Below the pieces are notes generated by a model, which saw only the letters and a list, made by a program, of their open reading frames with translations, did not search any database and had not been told where the DNA came from. The translations under genes and the position numbers were made by a program. This document shows positions 26,639-35,649 of a stretch of DNA of 64,000 nt, piece by piece. How positions within the stretch are numbered: position 1 is the first letter of the stretch; the number at the start of each line of letters is the position of its first letter. This DNA comes from an uncultured Bacteroides sp. (GTDB taxonomy: Bacteria > Bacteroidota > Bacteroidia > Bacteroidales > Bacteroidaceae): positions 6,537-70,536 of the forward strand of contig NZ_CAUFUE010000027.1 in the NCBI RefSeq assembly GCF_959029255.1. The letters run 5' to 3'.

Positions 26639-27229
26639 TTATTCGCTTTTAATTACCTCTGCCGGATTTTGCCTTGCAGCTTACCATATACGCCAACCAA
26701 TACTTGCAGTGATAATAAATGCAATTCCAATGAAAATTGCGAGATATATCCAAAAACTAATGCTTAATAGTTCTTTTGCCAAATCTTTTGTAATTCCTAT
26801 TTCATGACTATCATTATTCATAAAATTAGCATTACCTGCAATTACTTTTATATCGAACATGCTTACAGCAGCAGAATCAACGCCTAATACTGATAAAACT
26901 TTACCAACATTTTCCTGACGAAGGAAACGTTCAGAATATCGTATACTGCCGGTCGTTTCAATCTCTGGAAATGTACTTTTCAAATAACGGGATAAAGACC
27001 ATGGAGTAGTGTTACTGATTCCATTAGAAAAATATTCATTATGAGCACGTATCAAATAAATTCGCTCTGCGCCTTCATGAAAATCATCATACGTCATTTC
27101 ATAGCGAATCCATAGCGTGGAGAGTGCAAAAAACGTAAACCCTACTGCCAATCCGACAATACTGATAATATTTTGTATCCTGTATTTCAGTAGATTTCTT
27201 ATTGCTATTTTTAGATAGCGTTGTAACAT
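26639..27229 (-). pseudogene. FtsX/MacB permease with central core deleted (copy B2)
   Basis: The first ~150 residues match the intact paralogue at 29621-31933 ('YLKIAIRNLLKY', 'IISIVGLAVGFTFFALS', 'YEMTYDD'). After 'ITKDLAKELL' the frame jumps directly to the last membrane helix 'ISFWIYLAIFIGIAF' and 'GWRIW', skipping roughly 565 codons without losing frame. A TAA then replaces the expected Gln codon, and beyond it the conserved tail AARQNPAEVIKSE is still readable to 26639. It begins 3 bp after the upstream permease gene ends. The shape suggests an in-frame deletion followed by a C-to-T nonsense change. Confidence 0.85.
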
Positions 27230-27231
27230 TG

Positions 27232-29598
27232 TTATTCTGTTTTTATAATTTCTACCGGATTTAATTTTGTTGCCTTATAAACCTGCCAAAGCAAAGTACT
27301 CAGCATAATAAACGAAATGAGAAAAAGTGCGATTATAAATATACCGATACCTATAGGTGTTTTCACAATAAAAGCACGTGTGTACATATTTATCAAATAA
27401 CACGAAACAGGGATAGCAACTATAAAAGCACAGGCTAAAACCACCATATATTTGCGTATCAAAAGCCAACAAAGGTTATAAACTCCTGCCCCATTCACTT
27501 TCCGAATTCCTATTTCACGATATCTTTGACGAATGTCAAACAAAGAAAGCCCAAACAATCCTAAACAAGAAATAACAATAGCCACAAAAGCAAAAAACAT
27601 ATAGATACCGGTAACCTGTCGGTCTTGCTCATAGAGGTTTGCTATTTTGTCATCCAGCCAATAATACTCAAAATCCTCCGTGCCATATATATCTTGCTCT
27701 GCTTTCTTCAAATAATCAAGAAGTTCTTTTTCTTTTCCCGAATTACATAATATCTGAAATTTGCTTCCGCTGGATGCGCCGACCATGAAAACAATCGGTG
27801 GAATACCCGACGTAATATGTCCTGGATAGTAATCTTTTACTACTGCCTGTACCGGAAGCAGTTCCATGCCACCCTCTATTTTTTCACCATCTGTTGACAC
27901 CGTCAGCCATAAAGGAGTTTCGCTCCGTACAAATGCCTCCTCATGGTACTTGTATCCAAATGCTTTCAACGCGCTTTCATTCATTACCACTTTATACATA
28001 TTCCAATCGGTTATTTTATCAGGCAACGTCCCTTCAACAGCTTTCAAACCATATATGTCAAAAAACTCAGAAGAAACCCATTGGACTTGTACGTTCATTA
28101 TATCATCTTTATCATTAATCAGTTTTGACATGTTGCCATTTTCGAGAATGTCATCTCTTATCATCGCCCATTTTTCTATTAAAGGTGATTCATCCAGCTT
28201 TTGTTGGATTTGCTGATAGCGTTTAAAACTAATCTTCCTTTCGTTTTCACTCATTTCCCACGGAGAACCACTGAGATGTAGATTAGCCATAAGCACTCTT
28301 TCGTGTCTGAAGCCAGGCTCGGTATGTAATAAAAAGCACAAATGTTTACCGAAATATAGAGATAAAATAATAAGTAAGAAAGTAATTGCACACTGTACAA
28401 AAAGGAATGCGAGACGTGTAAAAACAGATTTTATAGTAGTACTAATTGTATGAATACCCACCATAGGCAATAAATAGCTATGCTTTATATAAGGGTAAAT
28501 AGAAGTGAGCAATGGCAATAGTAACCCTATTCCCAAAGACAACCAAATATCAAAAGCGGTATAAGTTATATCACTTCCCAACAAGCGGCCTACCGGTATA
28601 GCAGTTATCTCTATCAAGACCCATGCCACAAACAGCGCACTCGTAATTAGTAATGCATTTTCCATCCATAATTGTGCAAACAGTTTTACTCCATGAACAC
28701 CAAAAATCTTCTTGATACTATATTCTTTAGAACGTTTCATCATTAAGACCAGATATAAATTGATGAAATTAATTATTCCGGTCACCAATACCAGTAAGCA
28801 AACTCCCGTCAACAAAAGTATATATGAATAGTCGCCACTATGATTCATCGCAGATTGCTTATTCACAATTTCACTCCAATAGAGCTGTTTCATCGGTGTG
28901 AAATGATAGCGCATCGTTCCATTATCCGTTTCTCTATATACAGAGCTCGATTGGTTAATCTTATCGATAGATGTTCCGTTTTGTAAGCGGATAAATTCTC
29001 CGGTCAGTCGTCTCCAGCTTTTCAAAAGTCTGATATTAAGTATGACATCAAATGTATATGAAGTCTTACATGCAGGTTCTTTCAGCACTCCTTGAATGGT
29101 GACGATATTATTATTGCCATAAGACAAAGTCTTACCTATAGGATTTTCATTTCCAAAAACCTTACGAGCAAAGCTTTCCATTATTAATGCATCGTTAGGC
29201 GCATTCAGTTTTATAGCACCTGCTACAGGTTCATAATGGAAAATATGAAAATATACGCTGTCAGTCACAAGTATGTCAGCAGTACAAGGTTTATCGATAA
29301 CTGTTATGCTATTGCTTTCCAAAGTGATAAACTCTACTTGTTCCACAATTTCTTCCGGTTGGATATAAACCGTATCCATATATTTTTGAGCACATGGAAA
29401 TACATTACCGTTAACATCACGAAATGGCACAACTATATTTTCAGGCTGAATTGTGTGGCTATCTACTGTTATCTCCTGATGAATATAACGAGCCAGGATG
29501 ATGCAACACGCCAGGCTGAGAGCCAGTCCCAACAGATTGATAACCGTATAAGATTTAGAGCGCAGCAGGAAACGTACTGCATATTTAAGTGTTTTCAT
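27232..29598 (-). CDS. FtsX/MacB-type ABC permease (copy A2)
   Basis: A 788-residue permease of the double MacB_PCD/FtsX architecture: TM1 near residues 20-40, a periplasmic domain, three further helices near 240-380, then a second set of TM, periplasmic domain and three C-terminal helices ending in 'KATKLNPVEIIKTE'. The 'DIRQRYREIGIRKVNGA' coupling helix that contacts the ATPase is intact. It is the duplicate of the gene at 31938-34310: their first ~35 residues are almost identical, and the first 105 bp differ at two positions, while the rest has diverged. Its pair partner downstream is deleted. Confidence 0.9.
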   Translation of the reverse strand: MKTLKYAVRFLLRSKSYTVINLLGLALSLACCIILARYIHQEITVDSHTIQPENIVVPFRDVNGNVFPCAQKYMDTVYIQPEEIVEQVEFITLESNSITVIDKPCTADILVTDSVYFHIFHYEPVAGAIKLNAPNDALIMESFARKVFGNENPIGKTLSYGNNNIVTIQGVLKEPACKTSYTFDVILNIRLLKSWRRLTGEFIRLQNGTSIDKINQSSSVYRETDNGTMRYHFTPMKQLYWSEIVNKQSAMNHSGDYSYILLLTGVCLLVLVTGIINFINLYLVLMMKRSKEYSIKKIFGVHGVKLFAQLWMENALLITSALFVAWVLIEITAIPVGRLLGSDITYTAFDIWLSLGIGLLLPLLTSIYPYIKHSYLLPMVGIHTISTTIKSVFTRLAFLFVQCAITFLLIILSLYFGKHLCFLLHTEPGFRHERVLMANLHLSGSPWEMSENERKISFKRYQQIQQKLDESPLIEKWAMIRDDILENGNMSKLINDKDDIMNVQVQWVSSEFFDIYGLKAVEGTLPDKITDWNMYKVVMNESALKAFGYKYHEEAFVRSETPLWLTVSTDGEKIEGGMELLPVQAVVKDYYPGHITSGIPPIVFMVGASSGSKFQILCNSGKEKELLDYLKKAEQDIYGTEDFEYYWLDDKIANLYEQDRQVTGIYMFFAFVAIVISCLGLFGLSLFDIRQRYREIGIRKVNGAGVYNLCWLLIRKYMVVLACAFIVAIPVSCYLINMYTRAFIVKTPIGIGIFIIALFLISFIMLSTLLWQVYKATKLNPVEIIKTE

Positions 29599-29620
29599 GT
29601 TCTACCTGTGTTATTTGTAT

Positions 29621-31933
29621 TTATTCGTTTTTAACCACCTCTGCCGGATTTTGTCGTGCCGTCTGCCATACCCGCCAACCGATACACAGCATAACAACAA
29701 GAGCAATACCTACAAAAATAACTACGTAAATCCATGCGCTGATAGCGGTTTGTTCCACATAATTTTCCAGCCATTTTTTCATCAGTGCATAGCCTATGGG
29801 AAAGGTAACCACGATTGTAATCACCAATAGTGACATATATTCTTTAATAAACATCTTCAAAATATCCCCTACTGTTGCCCCGTTCACTTTACGTATGACA
29901 ACTTCCTTACGACGTTGCTCACAACTGAGAGTAACAAGGGAAAATATTCCGAAAGCAGCGATAAGGACACAAACACCGGCTATAAAACTGAGAAGCTTCA
30001 GCACTATCTTTTCCGACTTCAGATATCCGGCATATACATCTTCCGTCTTTTCTAATTTATATTCCACTCCCGGATATTCCCTGATAAACATTTCGTCTAT
30101 TTTATTTCGTAATTCGCCCCATTTTCCATCTTGATATTTTATCACTATTTGCCCCATACCCACAGGAAATCCTCTAAGTTTTCCCGAATTTAAGATAAAA
30201 GGTTGTACCGGCGTGGTAGGCGGTGTGGCATGAAAGTCCTTTATCAGACCGACAATCATTACTTCGCGGCTTTCCTGATGAAGCTTCTTTCCTACCGGAT
30301 TGTGCATATTCAGCACTTTGGCGGCGGCTTGATTAATCACTACGTTAGCCTGGCCTTTCTCACCGGGAATTCTGCCATCCAGTAGTTCCAGATGATAAAA
30401 TTGTATAATCTTTTCACTTTCATACAGACATACCGCCTCCATAGGCTTTGCATCATCTTCCTTTCCATCCCAATTATCATAATAACTCATTATAGTAGCC
30501 GTTGCAGGTAAAATGGCGCAAGGTACAGTTATCACCTCCTTTGCACAAGGAAACTGTTTTATTTTATCCGCAATAGCCTTGAAGTCATTACTCGGATATA
30601 AATAGCTGATGGTAGCCATGTTTTTTCTTTCCCAACCCAAGTCGGTATTGGTAAGAAAGTAAATTTGCTTAATGATGACCACCGTACAGAATATGAAAAG
30701 AATACCTATCCCTAATTGCAGGATAATACTCGCTTTACGCAACAGGAACTGCCGACGTCCGGCCTTTTGGATATGCGATTTTCTGATGAGGAATGGGACT
30801 AATAAAAGCAATGAGAGTAGAAGGAGCCCGGCAAAATAGAGAAGTGACTCCAAATAGATACTCCCCGCAATTCCGGACATATCTCTGAAAGCAGGTAAAG
30901 CAACTTCCACCAAAGTCATCCCCAGTAATCCTGCTACCAATATCATACATAGATACTCTGTGCCGAAAAGGGTAAACAGCGCATGGATAGAAGAACCACA
31001 TACCTTGCGTAATTCTATTTCCCGGCTTCGCATCTGCATCCGGATAACAAACAAAGAGAGATAATTAAACAATGAACAAAGAATAACCAATCCGCCAACT
31101 ACCGAAAAAAGTATCAGATAGTAAAAATCAACAGATTTATTCTCGTTGATTACCGAATAATGATACTTGCTCAATGGCAAGAGTTGCACATCTTCAAAAA
31201 TAGTCTTATAATCTTCCGAAGTACCTTTCTTATCATACATGGAAAGTTTTTTCTGAAAAGCGGCTACATCAACGCCTTGACGCAGCCTGACTATAATTTG
31301 AAATCCTCCGTTTGTCCAGTTATTCTGCCACTGTCTGAAATCTTTTCCTTTTCCCCAATAACCGAATGCAAAATTGCTATGCTCCATATTTTTCAATATG
31401 GCGCAAACTGTGACCTTTTGGGCATTCTGTAAAATAACCTCCTTACCTATCACCTCAGTACTACCAAACAACTGTATCGCGGTTTCTTCCGTCAAAGCTA
31501 CTTTCTCATCAGAATACATAAACTCCATACTTCCTGATAAGACAGAGATATGAAACATCTTCATAAAACATGAATCAGCCTGTATTTCATACACTTTTAT
31601 GGCAGGCACTCCTTCCACATTCATATCCATTTCAAACCATTTGCGCAAGGCACATGCATCTTCCACTTCCGGAAAATCATTTTTCAGCATAGTTGATGCC
31701 GGATAAGGCATTCCGGTGGAGTAACCAATATTGCTGAATACACTTTTCTTGTAAAGAAGATAAAGTCGGTCGGCGCCTTCAGGCTGGCTATCATACGTCA
31801 TTTCGTAATGCATCCACATGGCAGACAACGCAAAACAAGTGAAACCGATTGCTAAACCGACGATAGAGATTATGCTCTGTACCTTGTATTTAAGCAAATT
31901 TCTAAATGCTATTTTTAGATAATGTTTTATCAT
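29621..31933 (-). CDS. FtsX/MacB-type ABC permease (copy B1)
   Basis: A permease of about 770 residues, intact, with the FtsX layout of TM1, periplasmic domain, helices at about 280-390, second TM and periplasmic domain, and C-terminal helices ending in 'QTARQNPAEVVKNE'. The coupling element 'EQRRKEVVIRKVNGAT' is present. I chose the ATG at 31933 because MIKHYLKIAFRNLLKYK aligns with the start of its truncated paralogue; an upstream ATG at 31945 overlaps the preceding stop. It forms a pair with the gene at 31938-34310, the first of two such pairs in this operon. Confidence 0.9.
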   Translation of the reverse strand: MIKHYLKIAFRNLLKYKVQSIISIVGLAIGFTCFALSAMWMHYEMTYDSQPEGADRLYLLYKKSVFSNIGYSTGMPYPASTMLKNDFPEVEDACALRKWFEMDMNVEGVPAIKVYEIQADSCFMKMFHISVLSGSMEFMYSDEKVALTEETAIQLFGSTEVIGKEVILQNAQKVTVCAILKNMEHSNFAFGYWGKGKDFRQWQNNWTNGGFQIIVRLRQGVDVAAFQKKLSMYDKKGTSEDYKTIFEDVQLLPLSKYHYSVINENKSVDFYYLILFSVVGGLVILCSLFNYLSLFVIRMQMRSREIELRKVCGSSIHALFTLFGTEYLCMILVAGLLGMTLVEVALPAFRDMSGIAGSIYLESLLYFAGLLLLSLLLLVPFLIRKSHIQKAGRRQFLLRKASIILQLGIGILFIFCTVVIIKQIYFLTNTDLGWERKNMATISYLYPSNDFKAIADKIKQFPCAKEVITVPCAILPATATIMSYYDNWDGKEDDAKPMEAVCLYESEKIIQFYHLELLDGRIPGEKGQANVVINQAAAKVLNMHNPVGKKLHQESREVMIVGLIKDFHATPPTTPVQPFILNSGKLRGFPVGMGQIVIKYQDGKWGELRNKIDEMFIREYPGVEYKLEKTEDVYAGYLKSEKIVLKLLSFIAGVCVLIAAFGIFSLVTLSCEQRRKEVVIRKVNGATVGDILKMFIKEYMSLLVITIVVTFPIGYALMKKWLENYVEQTAISAWIYVVIFVGIALVVMLCIGWRVWQTARQNPAEVVKNE

Positions 31934-31937
31934 ATAT

Positions 31938-34310
31938 TTATTCACTTTTAATTACCTCCGCCGGATTTATTTTTGCAGCCTTATGTATCTGCCAGAACAG
32001 TGTCCCCAATGAAATGGACACAACCAGAAGCAATGAAATGATATAAATTCCGACTCCTGCCGATGCCTTTATCATAAAATCGCGAGTATACATATAAATA
32101 AAATAGGAAGATAATGGGATAGCTACGATAAAGGCAACACCCAAAATAAACATATATTTGCCGAAAAGTACCCGATATAGTTCACGCGTGCTTGCCCCAT
32201 TCACTTTGCGGATTGCTATCTCACGGTAACGCTGGCGGATATCGAACAAAGAAATGCCAAATAAACCAATACAAGAAATCACGACTGCAATCAAGGCAAA
32301 TACTGAATAAACAATGGATACTTGCCGGTCTGCCTTATAGAGCTTACGCACTTCATCTTCCAGTAAAGTGTACTCAAAATCGGAAGTGCCATAAATACGT
32401 ATCTCCAGCTCTTGTAGATAACTTAAAAGTTCTTTCAGGCGACCAGGAGTATAAGCTATCTGATACATTCCGCTGCCGTATCCCGATATTTTATAGATTA
32501 TCGGGCGTTTTCCAAAAGCTACATGCCGATCATAATAATCTTCAACCACTGCCACTATAGGTTCCATTGGAGCATTATCTTTTATTCTACGGTCATTATC
32601 CTCCACAACAAAAGCTTCGGAAAGATCCTTGTAGCCCAGCGCCTTCATGGCAGAACGGTTGGCCACCAGTACCTCGCGTCTCTCTGATGCATTTTCATAG
32701 TCAGGTATCTTTCCTTCTAATACCTTTATGTCGTAGACCTTAAAAAATTCCGGACTAGCATACCAAAACTTCAAATTCACTTTTTCTTCCTTGCTGTTGC
32801 GATAAACCACATTGAATCCTTCAGAGAGAATATGACGTCTATCTCCTTCGAAATGTTCGATGAGCGAACACTGTTTCAATGCATCCCCTAGTTCCCTCAT
32901 ACGTTGCCTACCTGCTTGCCTTTCTTCTCTGGAGGCAGGATTATCAGGTTCATACCCCAACTTGGCTATCAGAATATTTTCTGTGCGAAATCCAGGATCG
33001 GTATGCAGCACCAATAAAAGTTGTTTGTTGAAGTAGAGAGAAAGTACCGTCAGCAAAAAAGTAAAAATATATTGTACAAGCAGGAAAACCATACGCGTAT
33101 TTACTGAGCGTCGAGTCAGATTGATATCACGAATAGAAACTATAGGCATAGCATAGTTGTATTTCATGAATGGATAAATTGACGTAAGCAGTGGCAATCC
33201 GATGAAAAGTCCCAAAGAGAGCCAAAGGTCGAAAGACTCATAGCTAAAAGGATATTCCAGTAACCCGTTTACGGGTACATTAGTTATTTCGATAAAAAGC
33301 CATGCCAGTAATATGGCTACTAAAACAAGCAGAGCATTCTCTGCCAAGATTTGCAAAAACAGTTCCTTGCCTTTAGCACCGAACACTTTGCGAAGTCCAT
33401 ACTCTTTCCCCCTTTTCTGTAGGCATACCAAATACATATTTATGAAATTGATAAGCCCCGTAAGCAACAGCAACAAGCATACTCCCGACAAAATATAAAG
33501 ATGTTGACGATTGCCGTAAGTAGTCATTGTAGGCACTTCGGTATTTTGTACATATTCCGGTCGCCAATAGATGTCTTTCACGGGAAGAAAAGAGAAAGTA
33601 TATTGACGGCCATCAGCATCTTTCCATCGCGGATTAACCCAACGGGGTTGTTTGCCTATTTCATTCATTTTGTCTAGATCGGTGCCAGGCACGAAACGAA
33701 TGAATTCCATAGGCATACGTCCCCAGAAACGACTGAAGGAGACGGATATCAACAAATCGAATTTCAGCAGTGTTTTATTATCAGGTTCAGCCAAGATGCC
33801 GCAAACTGTGATATCCTTCCCGGTTGAGTGCCGCAACACTTTACCAACCGGATTTTCATTGCCAAACAGATGTCGTGCGTAGGATTGCGTCAGTAAGGCA
33901 GATGAGGGAGATTGTATGTCAGTACCCTGCACGATGCGATAAGGAAACAAACGGAGGAAACAACTGTCCGTTGCCAACACCCGCACCGGATAACGATTTT
34001 CACCACTGGTCACAAAGTCATCCTCCAACAAGATGACAGTAGCACGCTGTTCAATATATCTATGATCTAAATAAACACTATCTTTTATTGTCCCCTCTAT
34101 TGTACCCAAACCTTGGTTACCTTCCATATTCGTTATTACCCCATATACCTGTTCCCGGTCAACACAATGTATATCCACCGTCAACTCTCTATGTATGTAA
34201 CGCAGCAGGATGATGCAACACGCCAGGCTGAGAGCCAGCCCCAACAGATTGATAACCGTATAAGATTTAGAGCGCAGCAGGAAACGTACTGCATATTTAA
34301 ATGTTTTCAT
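31938..34310 (-). CDS. FtsX/MacB-type ABC permease (copy A1)
   Basis: A 790-residue permease with the same double FtsX layout as its duplicate A2. It starts 'MKTFKYAVRFLLRSKSYTVI', has the coupling segment 'DIRQRYREIAIRKVNGAS', and ends 'HKAAKINPAEVIKSE'. It lies 15 bp after the adaptor gene and overlaps or abuts the B1 permease, so the chain tolC-adaptor-A1-B1-A2 is one operon. MacB-type systems export peptides, lipoproteins or antibiotics with a TolC channel; the substrate here is unknown. Confidence 0.9.
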   Translation of the reverse strand: MKTFKYAVRFLLRSKSYTVINLLGLALSLACCIILLRYIHRELTVDIHCVDREQVYGVITNMEGNQGLGTIEGTIKDSVYLDHRYIEQRATVILLEDDFVTSGENRYPVRVLATDSCFLRLFPYRIVQGTDIQSPSSALLTQSYARHLFGNENPVGKVLRHSTGKDITVCGILAEPDNKTLLKFDLLISVSFSRFWGRMPMEFIRFVPGTDLDKMNEIGKQPRWVNPRWKDADGRQYTFSFLPVKDIYWRPEYVQNTEVPTMTTYGNRQHLYILSGVCLLLLLTGLINFINMYLVCLQKRGKEYGLRKVFGAKGKELFLQILAENALLVLVAILLAWLFIEITNVPVNGLLEYPFSYESFDLWLSLGLFIGLPLLTSIYPFMKYNYAMPIVSIRDINLTRRSVNTRMVFLLVQYIFTFLLTVLSLYFNKQLLLVLHTDPGFRTENILIAKLGYEPDNPASREERQAGRQRMRELGDALKQCSLIEHFEGDRRHILSEGFNVVYRNSKEEKVNLKFWYASPEFFKVYDIKVLEGKIPDYENASERREVLVANRSAMKALGYKDLSEAFVVEDNDRRIKDNAPMEPIVAVVEDYYDRHVAFGKRPIIYKISGYGSGMYQIAYTPGRLKELLSYLQELEIRIYGTSDFEYTLLEDEVRKLYKADRQVSIVYSVFALIAVVISCIGLFGISLFDIRQRYREIAIRKVNGASTRELYRVLFGKYMFILGVAFIVAIPLSSYFIYMYTRDFMIKASAGVGIYIISLLLVVSISLGTLFWQIHKAAKINPAEVIKSE
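34206..34310. repeat. 105-bp near-identical repeat, copy 1 (copy 2 at 29494-29598)
   Basis: The 5' ends of the A1 and A2 permease genes agree over 105 bp with two mismatches by eye, although the downstream halves of the genes are clearly divergent. This suggests recent gene conversion or strong selection on the TM1 region. It is also a substrate for recombination that would delete or duplicate the intervening A1-B1 pair. Confidence 0.8.
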
Positions 34311-34324
34311 GTTTTGTCTGTGCT

Positions 34325-35575
34325 TTATTTCAATATCAATTCTTCCGCTTCGCCAAAGTTATCATATCCTGTCGTAATAACCCAATCTCCCGGTTGCAAA
34401 CCGTCTGTTATTTCATATTGTTGTGGATTTTGGCGACCGATATTCAAGGAAACACGAGTAGCTTTATTTTGGGATGCATTCAACTTATAAATCCATTGTC
34501 CTCCGGTGCTTTGATAGAAGTTTCCACGAGGGATGACAAGCGCTTCTTCCGGTTGGCCGAGTTCTATCTGCACACGGAAACTCTTACCTACCCTTACATT
34601 ATCAGGCATATCATCCGTAAAAACAAGGTCTACATCGAAAGTACGCTCCTTCACTTCCGGCACCACTTTGCTGATGCGTAGCGGATATTTTTTCCCTTGG
34701 TAGTTGATGGTGGCAGGCAGGCCTGTAGTGATACGGTCAATGTAATATTCGCTCAAAGCGGTATGCACTTTATATTGGTCCAGCACTTTGATTTCGGCAA
34801 TGCTTTCTCCTGAGCTAACTTGCTGTCCGGGAGTTACTTTCACAAAGCTCAATTGTCCTGCGACGGGAGACTTAACAATCAGGTTATTCATCCGTTCGCA
34901 GGCTCGTTCATATTTCTTCCGCTCTCTTTCACGGTCGTTGTGGATAAGGTCTTTGCGGATGATGGTTACAGTAGAGTCATGCCGCAAACTTTCACGTTGC
35001 AGCCGGGCTGTTTTTACTTTATAGTTATATTCGTCTTCGGATACCTCCAGTTGCGCCTTACTTTTAATTCCCATCCTATATTCTTCGCGGTCAAGCTGAA
35101 AACCCTTGCGAAGCCGTTCCAATTCATAATTGGTTTGCAATGTCTGTTGTTGAAGATTAAGGCTCTGCTGTTCCATTTCAATTTCCTTTTCGCGATACGT
35201 TATCAGTTGCTTTTCCAAATCGTCACGTTGATCTTCTATGCTTCGTAGCAAATCCGGGTTTTCCAGTACAAGTATGGTGTCTCCTTTATGAAGCAAACTC
35301 CCTTCTTCTGCGATGATACGCTCCACGCTCCCGGTCTCGCGGGCATTGACTTTTATAGTGAGAATAGGCTGTATCAGACCTTCCACATCAACATATTCCA
35401 TAAACTTCCCATTTTTCACTTCAGCTATCTGTATATTGTCTTTCTCAATACGCAATTTTCTGGGACCGAAAGAAAGGCTAATCACATAGACGAGGAAAAC
35501 AAGGAAGAAGATACCCCCTGCCAGATAATAACGGTAACGAATGTACCAAGGCTTCTTTTCAAGTTTAATATCCAT
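34325..35575 (-). CDS. HlyD/MacA-type periplasmic adaptor
   Basis: A 416-residue adaptor with a single N-terminal membrane anchor (about residues 13-32), a lipoyl-like half 'NARETGSVERIIAEEGSLLH', a long coiled-coil hairpin at about 105-235 rich in Glu, Gln, Arg and Leu, and the second half 'IVKSPVAGQLSFVKVTPGQQ' split around it, followed by beta-barrel domains. It would link the FtsX-type permeases to the TolC channel encoded upstream. It begins 75 bp after tolC and ends 15 bp before the first permease gene. Confidence 0.9.
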   Translation of the reverse strand: MDIKLEKKPWYIRYRYYLAGGIFFLVFLVYVISLSFGPRKLRIEKDNIQIAEVKNGKFMEYVDVEGLIQPILTIKVNARETGSVERIIAEEGSLLHKGDTILVLENPDLLRSIEDQRDDLEKQLITYREKEIEMEQQSLNLQQQTLQTNYELERLRKGFQLDREEYRMGIKSKAQLEVSEDEYNYKVKTARLQRESLRHDSTVTIIRKDLIHNDRERERKKYERACERMNNLIVKSPVAGQLSFVKVTPGQQVSSGESIAEIKVLDQYKVHTALSEYYIDRITTGLPATINYQGKKYPLRISKVVPEVKERTFDVDLVFTDDMPDNVRVGKSFRVQIELGQPEEALVIPRGNFYQSTGGQWIYKLNASQNKATRVSLNIGRQNPQQYEITDGLQPGDWVITTGYDNFGEAEELILK

Positions 35576-35649
35576 AATTTATCAAGATATATAATCAATA
35601 TTTATTTTCATTTTATCTCCTGTCAGAGAACCGTGATTTCTCATCTTTC

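Noticed and set aside
29597..29830. Cys-rich plus-strand frame across the start of permease A2 and end of B1
   Set aside because: It is antisense to two well-supported permease genes and has no family features or ribosome-binding site.
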